Assembly (NCBI GenBank): GCA_964412105.1
Contig: CAYPNM010000028.1
Span: forward strand, 1-44,066
Reading direction: 5' to 3'
From: JAKAGZ01 sp964412105
Lineage (GTDB): Bacteria > Bacteroidota > Ignavibacteria > Ignavibacteriales > Ignavibacteriaceae
Length of the DNA: 44,066 nucleotides
Made by a program: the position numbers and the translations under genes. This document shows, one piece after another, positions 1 through 7,496 of this stretch. Positions within the stretch are counted from its first letter, which is position 1; each line of letters opens with the position of its first letter. The notes below the pieces were generated by a model, which was not told the origin of the DNA, searched no databases, and saw only the letters and a list, made by a program, of their open reading frames with translations.

Positions 1-123
1 AAAAACAGTATCGGCCGTTTTTTCATTCTGATTTTTGACTGTATCTTCCTGTGCATAGTTAGCTGCCTGCAAAAGAAGAATAATTACAAAAATTTTAGTT
101 ATATTACTTATCAATAATTTCAA
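1..123 (-). CDS. Partial secreted or membrane protein directly after parB (start only)
   Basis: An open frame runs from the 3' end of parB off the left edge of the window. Read from TTG at 123 it begins MKLLISNITK, followed by a hydrophobic stretch IFVIILLLQAA and then NYAQEDTV, which looks like a signal peptide with cleavage after AQ. A second in-frame TTG lies at 114. No ATG is available in this frame, and either start overlaps the parB stop (104-106), implying translational coupling. Only about 40 residues are visible, so the family cannot be named from sequence. In Bacteroidota-type genomes a DUF5683 membrane protein often follows parB, so that is a guess by context. The gene is cut by the window, not broken. 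Confidence 0.6.
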   Translation of the reverse strand, partial: MKLLISNITKIFVIILLLQAANYAQEDTVKNQNEKTADTVF

Positions 124-1042
124 AAAGTTCAAATAATCTTTCCAGTTCGTCATTTGAATAATATTCAATAACTATTTCACCTGATCCGTCCTGTTTCTGT
201 TTACAGCTTACCTTCGTACCAAAAATTTTACGAAGTTTATCCTCCATATCATTAAGGCTGGTTATATGTGTTTGAGTCTTTGGTTTAAAAGAAACAGATT
301 TTTTATCATTAGTTGATTCTGAAAGTAATTTCTTTACTAATCGTTCAACCTTTCTGACTGATAAATTATTTTCCTTTATTTTGTGCAAGACTTCTAATTG
401 AAGAGAAGTTTTTGAAAGGTTTATAATTGCCCTAGCGTGACCGGCACTAATCTCATTCTTAACGAGACTCTCCTGAATTTCTTTGGGCAATTTTAATAAT
501 CTGATAGAATTAGCTATTGTAGAACGGTCCTTCCCTACTTTATCGGCAATTTCTTCCTGTGTTAAAAAACATTCTTCCATTAGCCGTTTATAAGCATGGC
601 CAATTTCTATTGGGTTTAATTGCTCACGTTGAATGTTCTCAATCAGGGCCAGGGCAAGCATTGCCTCATTACTGTCTACCTTTATTATATAAGCAGGAAC
701 GTCACGATATCCAATATCCTTACAGGCTTTTAACCGACGCTCACCTGAAATTAATTCGTATTTGTTATCTCTTGAACGCCTTACAGTAATTGGCTGAATT
801 AATCCATTAGACAAAATAGATTTTTTAAGTTCATCATATGCTTCAGGGTCAAAGCTTGTTCTTGGTTGAAAAGGGTTTGATGATATCAGATTAACCGGTA
901 TTTTAGCAAGAACATCAATGCTTTCGCCATCATCTTTTCTTAAGTCCGAATAATCGGCAGATGTTTGTGAAGCATTTTTAATTCCCTTGGGATTTATCAA
1001 CGCATCAAGTCCGCGGCCTAATCCTGTTTTAATTTTACTCAT
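104..1042 (-). CDS. parB: Chromosome partitioning protein ParB
   Basis: ParB binds parS sites near the replication origin, spreads as a CTP-dependent clamp and stimulates the ParA ATPase. The N-terminus carries LGRGLDALI (residues 8-16), the ParA-stimulating motif. The ParB/Srx nucleotide-binding box GERR is at residues 100-103 after NPFQPR. A helix-turn-helix around 155-185 contains TQEEIADKVGKDRSTIAN, and the C-terminal 40 residues fit the dimerisation domain. At 312 residues it is of normal length. The start overlaps the end of parA by 8 bp, the usual parAB coupling. Confidence is high because all three domains are recognisable. Confidence 0.96.
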   Translation of the reverse strand: MSKIKTGLGRGLDALINPKGIKNASQTSADYSDLRKDDGESIDVLAKIPVNLISSNPFQPRTSFDPEAYDELKKSILSNGLIQPITVRRSRDNKYELISGERRLKACKDIGYRDVPAYIIKVDSNEAMLALALIENIQREQLNPIEIGHAYKRLMEECFLTQEEIADKVGKDRSTIANSIRLLKLPKEIQESLVKNEISAGHARAIINLSKTSLQLEVLHKIKENNLSVRKVERLVKKLLSESTNDKKSVSFKPKTQTHITSLNDMEDKLRKIFGTKVSCKQKQDGSGEIVIEYYSNDELERLFELFEIIDK

Positions 1043-1820
1043 TTATATTTTGGCTTATACCGTTTGAATTTCTTTCCAACAATTCAGAAGCCAGTTCAAT
1101 ATAATTTTTGGCTCCGGTTGATATTGCATCATACAAAATAACCGGTTTGCCGAAACTCGGAGCTTCTGATATTCTTACATTCCTATGAATAATAGTATTA
1201 AATACTTTATCACCGAAATATTTTCTAACTTCTTCAGCCACCTGTTGCGACAACCTCAGCCTTACATCAAACATAGTGAGAACAACCCCTTCAATAGTGA
1301 GATCATTGTTGTAATGCTGCTTTACAATGTTAATTGTATTGAGCAGTTGTCCTAATCCTTCAAGTGCAAAATATTCACACTGCACAGGTATAATAACTGA
1401 GTCAGATCCTGATAACGAATTCAATGTTAGCAATCCAAGTGAAGGTGGACAGTCCACAAGTATATATTCATATTTGTCGCGAATATGAGAAATAGCATTT
1501 TTAAACAGCATTTCGCGGTCTTCCATGTCAACCATTTCTATCTCTGCACCGACCAAATCTATGTTGGAAGGCAGCAGATCCAGATATGGCATATAGGTCT
1601 CAACAATCACTTGATCGATTTTCTGGGTTCCAATAAGCACCTCATAAACCGACGGAGTATGATTATGTACACTCAATCCGGATGAGGAATTAGCCTGAGG
1701 ATCAATATCGATTAATAATGTTTTTTTCTCAGCAGCAGCCAGTGAGGATGCAAGGTTTATAGCAGTTGTAGTTTTACCAACTCCACCCTTCTGATTTGCA
1801 ACAGAAATTACTTTCGCCAT
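1035..1820 (-). CDS. parA: Chromosome partitioning ATPase ParA (Soj)
   Basis: This is a deviant Walker A ATPase of the ParA/Soj family, which dimerises with ATP, coats the nucleoid and moves ParB-parS complexes. The deviant Walker A is KGGVGKTTT (residues 11-19), with the signature lysine K11 and K16. Walker A' (LLIDIDPQANSS) and Walker B (YILVDCPPSLGLLT) are intact. The 261-residue length is standard and there is no N-terminal DNA-binding extension, as expected for chromosomal Soj. It is first in a parA-parB-(secreted protein) unit. A candidate promoter with TATTTTTG lies about 80 bp upstream. Confidence 0.97.
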   Translation of the reverse strand: MAKVISVANQKGGVGKTTTAINLASSLAAAEKKTLLIDIDPQANSSSGLSVHNHTPSVYEVLIGTQKIDQVIVETYMPYLDLLPSNIDLVGAEIEMVDMEDREMLFKNAISHIRDKYEYILVDCPPSLGLLTLNSLSGSDSVIIPVQCEYFALEGLGQLLNTINIVKQHYNNDLTIEGVVLTMFDVRLRLSQQVAEEVRKYFGDKVFNTIIHRNVRISEAPSFGKPVILYDAISTGAKNYIELASELLERNSNGISQNINE

Positions 1821-1898
1821 TAAATCCTGAATTATAATAAATTATGAAAAGATAGATTAACTCTTAAAGGGAAATTTAAGCTATATAAATGTGTTTAG

Positions 1899-1906
1899 CA
1901 AAAATA
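1899..1906 (-). promoter_or_regulatory. Candidate -7 promoter element for parA
   Basis: The minus strand reads TATTTTTG here, which matches the Bacteroidota -7 consensus TAnnTTTG. It lies about 80 bp upstream of parA. I see no convincing TTTG -33 partner, so this is tentative. The identical octamer occurs upstream of dapA (17726-17733). Confidence 0.25.
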
Positions 1907-1960
1907 TAGCTGCCCACTAATCCATCATATGTAGTGCCTAATTTATTATGTCGGCATCAA

Positions 1961-2638
1961 TTACAATTCAATTTCTTCGCCAAAGTTCAACACTCTGCAC
2001 TTCTTTCCTGTTTTTTCAATTCTTGATTTGAAAGCCGCAGGATCCTCTTTAATGACAGGAAAAGTATTATAATGCATTGGAATAACATTCTTAGGATTTA
2101 CAAGCTCAACAGCTTTAACAGCATCATCTATGCCCATGGTAAAATTATCTCCGATCGGAACCAGCATATAATCTACGGGATTCATTTCTCCAATAAGTTT
2201 CATATCATAAAACAAGCCTGTATCACCAGTATGATAAACAGTTTTGCCATCAATAGTTAGCAGAACACCTGCCGGTTCACCTGCATATTGACCGTCAGGA
2301 GTTTGTGAGCCGTGATGAGCAATTGTAAATTTAACTTTTCCAAAAGGGAAATTATAAGCTCCCCCAATATGCATATTATGAGCTTTTGCGCCTTTTTCAG
2401 CACAATAATTAGCCAGTTCATTTACCGCAATTACCGTTGAATCACTTTTCTTGGCAATCTTAAAAGTATCACCAATGTGGTCTCCATGTGCATGAGTAAG
2501 CACTATATAATCTGCGCTAACATCATCTGATTTTACCGGAGAAGTCGGATTACCGTCAAGAAATGGGTCTATTAATATTTTTTCTCCATTTTTGGTCGTA
2601 ATTTGAAATGCTGAATGTGAAAAATACTTAAGTTTCAT
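1961..2638 (-). CDS. UPF0173-type metal-dependent hydrolase (MBL fold)
   Basis: This is a small stand-alone metallo-beta-lactamase-fold hydrolase of the UPF0173/YtkL type. The N-terminus MKLKYFSHSAF and the metal motif THAHGDHIGD (H49, H51, D53, H54) are characteristic, followed by AHHGSQ, HTGDTGLF and a C-terminal PMHYNTFP that supply the remaining ligands. Its 225 residues match the family. The physiological substrate is not established; zinc-dependent hydrolysis is the inferred chemistry. It sits between the CHAD gene and parA with about 140 bp of spacing on the parA side, so it may end the upstream transcript. No signal peptide is seen, so it is cytoplasmic. Confidence 0.85.
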   Translation of the reverse strand: MKLKYFSHSAFQITTKNGEKILIDPFLDGNPTSPVKSDDVSADYIVLTHAHGDHIGDTFKIAKKSDSTVIAVNELANYCAEKGAKAHNMHIGGAYNFPFGKVKFTIAHHGSQTPDGQYAGEPAGVLLTIDGKTVYHTGDTGLFYDMKLIGEMNPVDYMLVPIGDNFTMGIDDAVKAVELVNPKNVIPMHYNTFPVIKEDPAAFKSRIEKTGKKCRVLNFGEEIEL

Positions 2639-2681
2639 ACTTACCTCCGCGCTTGATCATTTTAATCATTTAACTGCTAAT

Positions 2682-3143
2682 TTAAGCTAATATAACCTTA
2701 AAATCTCTAACTATTTCGTTCTGCAGGAACTGCCTCAGTTTTATTTCCAGTTCTTTGGTGAGAATATTTCTTTTACTGATAATTTCTTTTTCCATATCTA
2801 TCAGATTTTCTATTCCGCCCTCTGTCTTCAACCTGTTTATGTTTTCAAGCAATATATCCATGTCTCTGACAAGTCCGGATTGATCCTGCAAATCGACAAT
2901 TAAATCATAAAATGCTAGATAATTTTTTTTCTCAAAGCATACAAGGAAAATTTCAAGACCATAACGCAATCTCCGGATTGCTATTCTCATAGAATGAAGA
3001 TTTTCAACACTCTTATCAGCAAGGTATTTGGCTACCGATTTTGTCACAGTGTTAAGTCGATTCTTTAAAACAATCTGAGATGATTTTTTAAGGCTATGCT
3101 TTCTTTGAAGTTTTTTAATTTCCCATTTTTTAGTTTTTGCCAT
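2682..3143 (-). CDS. CHAD-domain protein (short form)
   Basis: CHAD domains are helical, positively charged modules that bind polyphosphate. The core motif LHSMRIAIRRLRYGLEIF (about residues 49-66) with its conserved histidine and arginine ladder is clear, and the N-terminus is very basic (MAKTKKWEIKKLQRKHSLKK). At 153 residues it is shorter than typical CHAD domains (about 200-280 residues) and seems to lack the second helical half. No frameshift is obvious, and downstream bases are taken up by the spacer to the hydrolase gene. It starts 6 bp after the glycosyltransferase stop, so it is co-transcribed. Function beyond anion or polyphosphate binding is unknown. Confidence 0.78.
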   Translation of the reverse strand: MAKTKKWEIKKLQRKHSLKKSSQIVLKNRLNTVTKSVAKYLADKSVENLHSMRIAIRRLRYGLEIFLVCFEKKNYLAFYDLIVDLQDQSGLVRDMDILLENINRLKTEGGIENLIDMEKEIISKRNILTKELEIKLRQFLQNEIVRDFKVILA

Positions 3144-3149
3144 ACCAAA

Positions 3150-3818
3150 TCAAATAAATAAAGTTTTGATAAATCCCGCCATAATATTAAAAGGTCTGAC
3201 GTTACTTTTTTCTTCTCCGTATATTGTTGGAATAGAAACAAAACCTAACTTATAATTTTCCCTGGCAGCCAATATTATCATTTCGCTTTCAGCTTCATAT
3301 CCTGTAAAATGAGGCAATATACTGCTCAATATCTTTGTACGAAATCCTCGATAACCACACTGGCTGTCATAAATTTTTCTTTTTGCTTTCAGACTTAATA
3401 AACCGGAAGAAAGTTTATTGCTGAGGATTCTCTGAACCGGCATCTGAGAAAGATCATTTAATCTGTTCCCTATTACTACATCATAAAACGATAGAGCTTC
3501 TAAAAATTTTGGTATTTCCTCCGGTGGATGTTGCAGATCGGCATCAAGAGTTAAAGTCAAATCAAAATTATTTTGAATACTTGCCTCAAATCCGGTTTTC
3601 AATGCCTTCCCCTTCCCTTCATTTTTTTTATGCTTTAACAAAATGACATTTTTAATAGAACTAACGTTATCATATGAATTATCCGTTGATCCATCGTCAA
3701 TTGCAATGACAGTATCTACGAACCTTAATGTTCTGTTTGTAATGTCAGATATTGTTTTCTCCTCATTGTAAAAAGGAATTACAGCACATATTTTATTTTG
3801 ATTTGATATAATGTTCAA
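3150..3818 (-). CDS. Glycosyltransferase family 2 (dolichyl-phosphate mannosyltransferase-like)
   Basis: This is a GT-A fold family 2 glycosyltransferase, probably using a nucleotide sugar and a polyprenyl phosphate. Visible motifs are AVIPFYNEEKTI (nucleotide binding), IAIDDGSTDNS, NEGKGKALKTGF and LDADLQHPPEEI, which holds the DxD-type metal site. This pattern fits DPM1/DPG synthase-like enzymes. It has 222 residues and no obvious C-terminal membrane helices, so it would act as a soluble or peripheral enzyme at the inner membrane. Its start overlaps the end of cdaA by 26 bp, indicating translational coupling. The sugar and acceptor cannot be told from sequence. Confidence 0.88.
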   Translation of the reverse strand: MNIISNQNKICAVIPFYNEEKTISDITNRTLRFVDTVIAIDDGSTDNSYDNVSSIKNVILLKHKKNEGKGKALKTGFEASIQNNFDLTLTLDADLQHPPEEIPKFLEALSFYDVVIGNRLNDLSQMPVQRILSNKLSSGLLSLKAKRKIYDSQCGYRGFRTKILSSILPHFTGYEAESEMIILAARENYKLGFVSIPTIYGEEKSNVRPFNIMAGFIKTLFI

Positions 3819-4611
3819 ATATACCTTTCCATCCTTTTACCGTGGGAGATTTAAACGCTATAGCCAGTCTTTTTCTCAAAGCATCTTTAGACAGGCCTCT
3901 TGAAAGAAGGCCATTCTCCGCAATTGAAATACTTCCGGTTTCTTCTGAAACAATCACGCTCAAAACATCCGCCTGCTCAGAAATTCCAAGGCCGGCTCTG
4001 TGTCTCATACCAAGTGATTCGCCGTTGTCATTTGTTGTTAACGATAAAGGTAATGTGCAGCGGGCGGCTTCTATAGTATCATTTTTTATAATAACAGCGC
4101 CGTCATGCAAAGGCGAGCGTGGGAAAAAAATTGATTTAAGTAAACCTACGCCAAGTTTCGCATTTAGCAATTCTCCGGTTTCAGTATAACCCCGAATTCC
4201 TGTTGATTTAATCAATACCATCAACGCACCGTGTTGATTCTGGGAAAGTTCAAATGCAGCATCTGCAATTATTGATGCCGGCTCAGATGACTCCGATTTA
4301 ACAAACATTTTAAAGAATGGATTCCGGGCAACTATTACAAGTAATCTTCTTATTTCTGGCTGGAACAGTATTAAAAATGCAATTACCCAGATATCAGTTA
4401 TTAATTTTAGCAACCAGCTTAGAGCTTTAAAGTTCGCTGCCTGAGATATAAATGATATAACAAGAATTATCATCAGCCCAATGAAAATCTGAGCGGCAAT
4501 AGTTCCCTTTAATAATTTATAAAGCTTATAAATGATAAACGTAACTATGCAGATATCAATCAGGTCAGTGAATGAAATTGTTAAAAATCCAACTTTGAAA
4601 AGTTCAAACAT
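3793..4611 (-). CDS. cdaA: Diadenylate cyclase CdaA (c-di-AMP synthase)
   Basis: CdaA condenses two ATP into cyclic di-AMP, a messenger for potassium, osmotic and cell-wall control. Three N-terminal membrane helices (about residues 13-32, 37-58 and 65-85) precede a cytoplasmic DAC domain. The catalytic motifs are present: DGA at 170-172 (SPLHDGAVII) and RHR at 203-205 (MRHRAGLGISE). At 272 residues it matches the CdaA/YbbP class. It begins 6 bp after folP ends and overlaps the glycosyltransferase. The folP-cdaA neighbourhood recurs in related phyla. No CdaR or GlmM gene is adjacent in the window. Confidence 0.96.
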   Translation of the reverse strand: MFELFKVGFLTISFTDLIDICIVTFIIYKLYKLLKGTIAAQIFIGLMIILVISFISQAANFKALSWLLKLITDIWVIAFLILFQPEIRRLLVIVARNPFFKMFVKSESSEPASIIADAAFELSQNQHGALMVLIKSTGIRGYTETGELLNAKLGVGLLKSIFFPRSPLHDGAVIIKNDTIEAARCTLPLSLTTNDNGESLGMRHRAGLGISEQADVLSVIVSEETGSISIAENGLLSRGLSKDALRKRLAIAFKSPTVKGWKGIFEHYIKSK

Positions 4612-4617
4612 TTGTTG

Positions 4618-5799
4618 TTAAGCTAATTGTTTTAATAATTTGCAGACCTGTACTCCATTTTTCACGTTGTGAGTTCTTATAATTCTTGCTCCGTTTTTAA
4701 TCGCAATTGAATCAACTATGGACGTTGCATTATCTCTATTATCAAGGTCTAAATTTAATGTTTTTCCAATAAAAGATTTTCTTGATACCCCGACTAAAAC
4801 CGGATACCCCAGACTTTTAAAGTCTTCCAGTCTTCTTAAAATTTCAAAATTATCTTCTATCCTTTTGCCAAATCCTATTCCAGGATCAACAAATATTTTT
4901 GAAAGTCCGGCATTTTCGAGAATTTCTGTTTTTTCCAAAAGAAAATCATAAATCTCAGCAATTACATCATCGTAATAGGGATCTACCTGCATTTCCTTAG
5001 GTCTTCCCTTCATATGCATCAGCACATAGGCAGCATCATATTTTTGGGCTACTTCTATAATTTTGCGATCGAAATTGAATCCACTGATATCGTTAACTAT
5101 TTTTGCACCTCTTTTCAGTGCTTCTTCAGCAACAAGACTTTTTGTAGTATCAACAGAAATTATTGCATCGGGTCTTTCTTTTATTACTTTTTCTATAACC
5201 GGAATTACTTTTTGAATTTCCACTTCCGCTGCAATACCATCAGAACCGGGACGTGTTGACTCACCACCAATATCTATAAAATCTGCACCATCTTCCAGCA
5301 TCTCAATAGCATGATTGACAGCATCCTCAGTTTTTGAGTATTTGCCACCATCAGAAAAAGAATCATCTGTAACATTTAGAATTCCCATTACATAAGGTTT
5401 GTCAAATAAGAAAGTTTCTTCTCCAATTTTGTAAACCTTATTTTCATATTCTTCGTATCTTCTTATTGTCTCTAAAATTATTTCCCCGGAATTCTGCGCA
5501 ACATTTGCAGCGAATATTATTGAAAATTCCTTAAATTCCTTTAATGACCCTGCTAAAAATAAACTCGATATGTCTCTATTAATAATATTTCCAAATCTCT
5601 CATTATCTGAATAAACATTTTCCAGCTTACTTAATATTTCATTGTTAATATTTCTTATCTCAAGGCCGAAATAATTATGTGAATGATCACCTTTAATATT
5701 GTATTGATCACAATATCTTTTATAAATTCGGAAATCTGAAAGTTTTATAATCTGAACGATCAATTCATTACACCGTAATTTTATAAAAAAAAGTGACAT
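4618..5799 (-). CDS. folP: Dihydropteroate synthase with an N-terminal extension
   Basis: FolP joins 6-hydroxymethyl-dihydropterin pyrophosphate to p-aminobenzoate in folate synthesis. The TIM-barrel core starts near residue 138 with VMGILNVTDDSFSDGG, then DIGGESTRPGS, SVDTTK, IVNDISG, DPGIGFGK and VGVSRKSFIG, all hallmark pterin and pABA site motifs. About 135 residues precede the core, compared with few in the 270-280 residue E. coli enzyme; I do not recognise a domain there. The ATG at 5799 lies in the loop of a terminator-like hairpin and has no ribosome binding site. The in-frame TTG at 5763, preceded by CGGTG, is a credible alternative start that keeps most of the extension. It is directly upstream of cdaA. 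Confidence 0.93.
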   Translation of the reverse strand: MSLFFIKLRCNELIVQIIKLSDFRIYKRYCDQYNIKGDHSHNYFGLEIRNINNEILSKLENVYSDNERFGNIINRDISSLFLAGSLKEFKEFSIIFAANVAQNSGEIILETIRRYEEYENKVYKIGEETFLFDKPYVMGILNVTDDSFSDGGKYSKTEDAVNHAIEMLEDGADFIDIGGESTRPGSDGIAAEVEIQKVIPVIEKVIKERPDAIISVDTTKSLVAEEALKRGAKIVNDISGFNFDRKIIEVAQKYDAAYVLMHMKGRPKEMQVDPYYDDVIAEIYDFLLEKTEILENAGLSKIFVDPGIGFGKRIEDNFEILRRLEDFKSLGYPVLVGVSRKSFIGKTLNLDLDNRDNATSIVDSIAIKNGARIIRTHNVKNGVQVCKLLKQLA

Positions 5800-5815
5800 T
5801 AAGTCACTTTTTAAA
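5788..5815 (-). terminator. Hairpin with U-tract between rpe and folP, overlapping the folP ATG
   Basis: On the minus strand AAAAAGTGAC pairs perfectly with GTCACTTTTT across a 5-base loop, followed by a T run, giving the shape of an intrinsic terminator for the PASTA-rpe transcript (rpe stops at 5860). The stem is AT-rich, with three GC pairs. The annotated folP ATG is in the loop, so the site could instead control folP translation. The near-perfect symmetry allows function on either strand. Confidence 0.6.
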
Positions 5816-5859
5816 TTGTATAATAATTCTAATCACACTCAGTCTGTTCATTGAAGATT

Positions 5860-6513
5860 TTATTTTATAATATTAGCCAGCTCTGCAGTTGCAGCGGAAA
5901 TATTTTTTTCTTTAAAGATCGATGAACCGATTACAAAAACGTCACATCCTGCATTAAGAGCAGCTTTTATATTTTTGTTGTTAATTCCACCATCCATCTC
6001 AATTAAGAAATTAGCCTTTAGTCCCTTGCGAAGTTCAACTGCCTCTTTGATTTTCTTTAATGAATTATTTATAAATTTTTGTCCGCCAAAACCAGGATTT
6101 ACTGACATAATTAAAACGAGATCTATAATATCCGCAACTTCTGTCAATGTACTTACCGGTGTTGAAGGATTTAAAGCTACTCCTGCTTTGGCACCGAGTT
6201 CCTTAATTCTATTTATTGTTCTATTTAAATGAATTACTTCTTCTTGATGAACTGTTATAGAACTTGCTCCTGCTTCTATAAAATCTTCCAGAAAGTTATC
6301 CGGGTTTTCAATCATCAGGTGGACATCCAGTGGTAGTTTTGTTGATCGGGAAGCAGCTTTAACGATTATCGGACCAAATGTAATATTCGGAACAAAGTGA
6401 CCATCCATTATATCGCAATGTATCCAATCAGCGCCGCTCATTTCAACCAGCCTGATTTGCTGTGCAAGATTGGAATGGTCCGCCGCTAATATTGATGGTG
6501 CAAGCCGTGCCAT
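5860..6513 (-). CDS. rpe: Ribulose-phosphate 3-epimerase
   Basis: Rpe interconverts ribulose-5-phosphate and xylulose-5-phosphate in the pentose phosphate pathway. Family motifs are all visible: SILAADHSNL at the N-terminus, the catalytic and metal segment HCDIMDGHFVPNITFGP, LDVHLMI, MSVNPGFGGQKF and EMDGGINNKN. The 217-residue length is standard for this metal-dependent TIM barrel. It starts 10 bp after the PASTA gene, so the two form an operon, and the hairpin beyond it probably ends that transcript. Confidence 0.97.
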   Translation of the reverse strand: MARLAPSILAADHSNLAQQIRLVEMSGADWIHCDIMDGHFVPNITFGPIIVKAASRSTKLPLDVHLMIENPDNFLEDFIEAGASSITVHQEEVIHLNRTINRIKELGAKAGVALNPSTPVSTLTEVADIIDLVLIMSVNPGFGGQKFINNSLKKIKEAVELRKGLKANFLIEMDGGINNKNIKAALNAGCDVFVIGSSIFKEKNISAATAELANIIK

Positions 6514-6523
6514 ATTTAACTTC

Positions 6524-7270
6524 TTATTTATTTGGAGAATCTGAATTTTTAGTTACGAACAAATCCACGCTGCTACCAGGATTAACTTTACTTCCTTTGC
6601 TTGGGTACTGATCTACAACCGTATTTGGTAAAAGAGAAAACGAACTCTGGTAATTTATTTTCCCGACATTCAGACTACTATCAGCAAGAACTTTTTGCGC
6701 TTCAACAAGGGATTTTCCTATCAAATCAGGTACAGATAATAAACCCTCGTCATTGCCAACGCTAATTGTAACTCCAACTCTCGCTCCCCTTTGCAGCTTG
6801 GTGCCTTCAGCATATTGCTGATCAAATATCATATCTCTGGGATTATCCGAAGGAACATCTTCAATTTGGCCAAGAGAAAGTCCCAGCCTTTCAAGGGCAA
6901 ATTTGGCATCGCGAATTGATTTACCTTTCAGATTTGGAACTGAAACTATGGGTTCTCCACCGCTTACAAACAGGTAAATTCGTCTTCCTATTTTTACTAT
7001 CTCACCAGAATTAGGTCTTTGCAGTATAACATGATCTTTGGGTACACTTGCATCATAGGTTGTGTCGGCTATCACAGCCACAAGATCACTGTCATCTAAA
7101 ATTTTCTCTGCCTGACTAACATCCAATCCAACAACTTTGGGAACTGCTTTTTCAGGAGAATTTACATACCAGGGCATAACTACATTGTTCATCAGCAGGA
7201 TAAATAGGATAAATCCTGCCAAAACATATAAACTTTTTCTTATAAATGGTTTTTTTAGAATATTTTTCAT
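6524..7270 (-). CDS. Single-pass membrane protein with three PASTA domains, no kinase
   Basis: A short basic cytoplasmic N-terminus (KKPFIRKS) leads into one membrane helix (about residues 14-34), then three extracytoplasmic PASTA repeats (about 42-106, 107-176 and 177-243), each with the pattern VPxxxGxxxxxAxxxL and ending in a GxxVxLxVS strand. PASTA domains in kinases and penicillin-binding proteins sense peptidoglycan fragments or mediate assembly. Here they are tethered to nothing catalytic. It is first in a PASTA-rpe operon. The likely role is cell-wall sensing or scaffolding, but that is inference from domains. The divergent POT transporter gene begins 226 bp away. Confidence 0.88.
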   Translation of the reverse strand: MKNILKKPFIRKSLYVLAGFILFILLMNNVVMPWYVNSPEKAVPKVVGLDVSQAEKILDDSDLVAVIADTTYDASVPKDHVILQRPNSGEIVKIGRRIYLFVSGGEPIVSVPNLKGKSIRDAKFALERLGLSLGQIEDVPSDNPRDMIFDQQYAEGTKLQRGARVGVTISVGNDEGLLSVPDLIGKSLVEAQKVLADSSLNVGKINYQSSFSLLPNTVVDQYPSKGSKVNPGSSVDLFVTKNSDSPNK

Positions 7271-7496
7271 TGTAGTAATATATCAAATGATGTTTTCTTA
7301 TACAACTTAAATGGCATTAGTTAAAGTGATTGGTAAAACAAAAATTGTTATTATGAATCTAAACAAAATTAAATTATATTGATCTAGTAGTTTTTACACT
7401 TATTTTCACATCAGAGTTTCACCCAAACTTGAATAATTATTTTAGCGGAAGAAATAAAAAGCATATCTTTTTACAACAATCCAAAGAGGTTATGTA

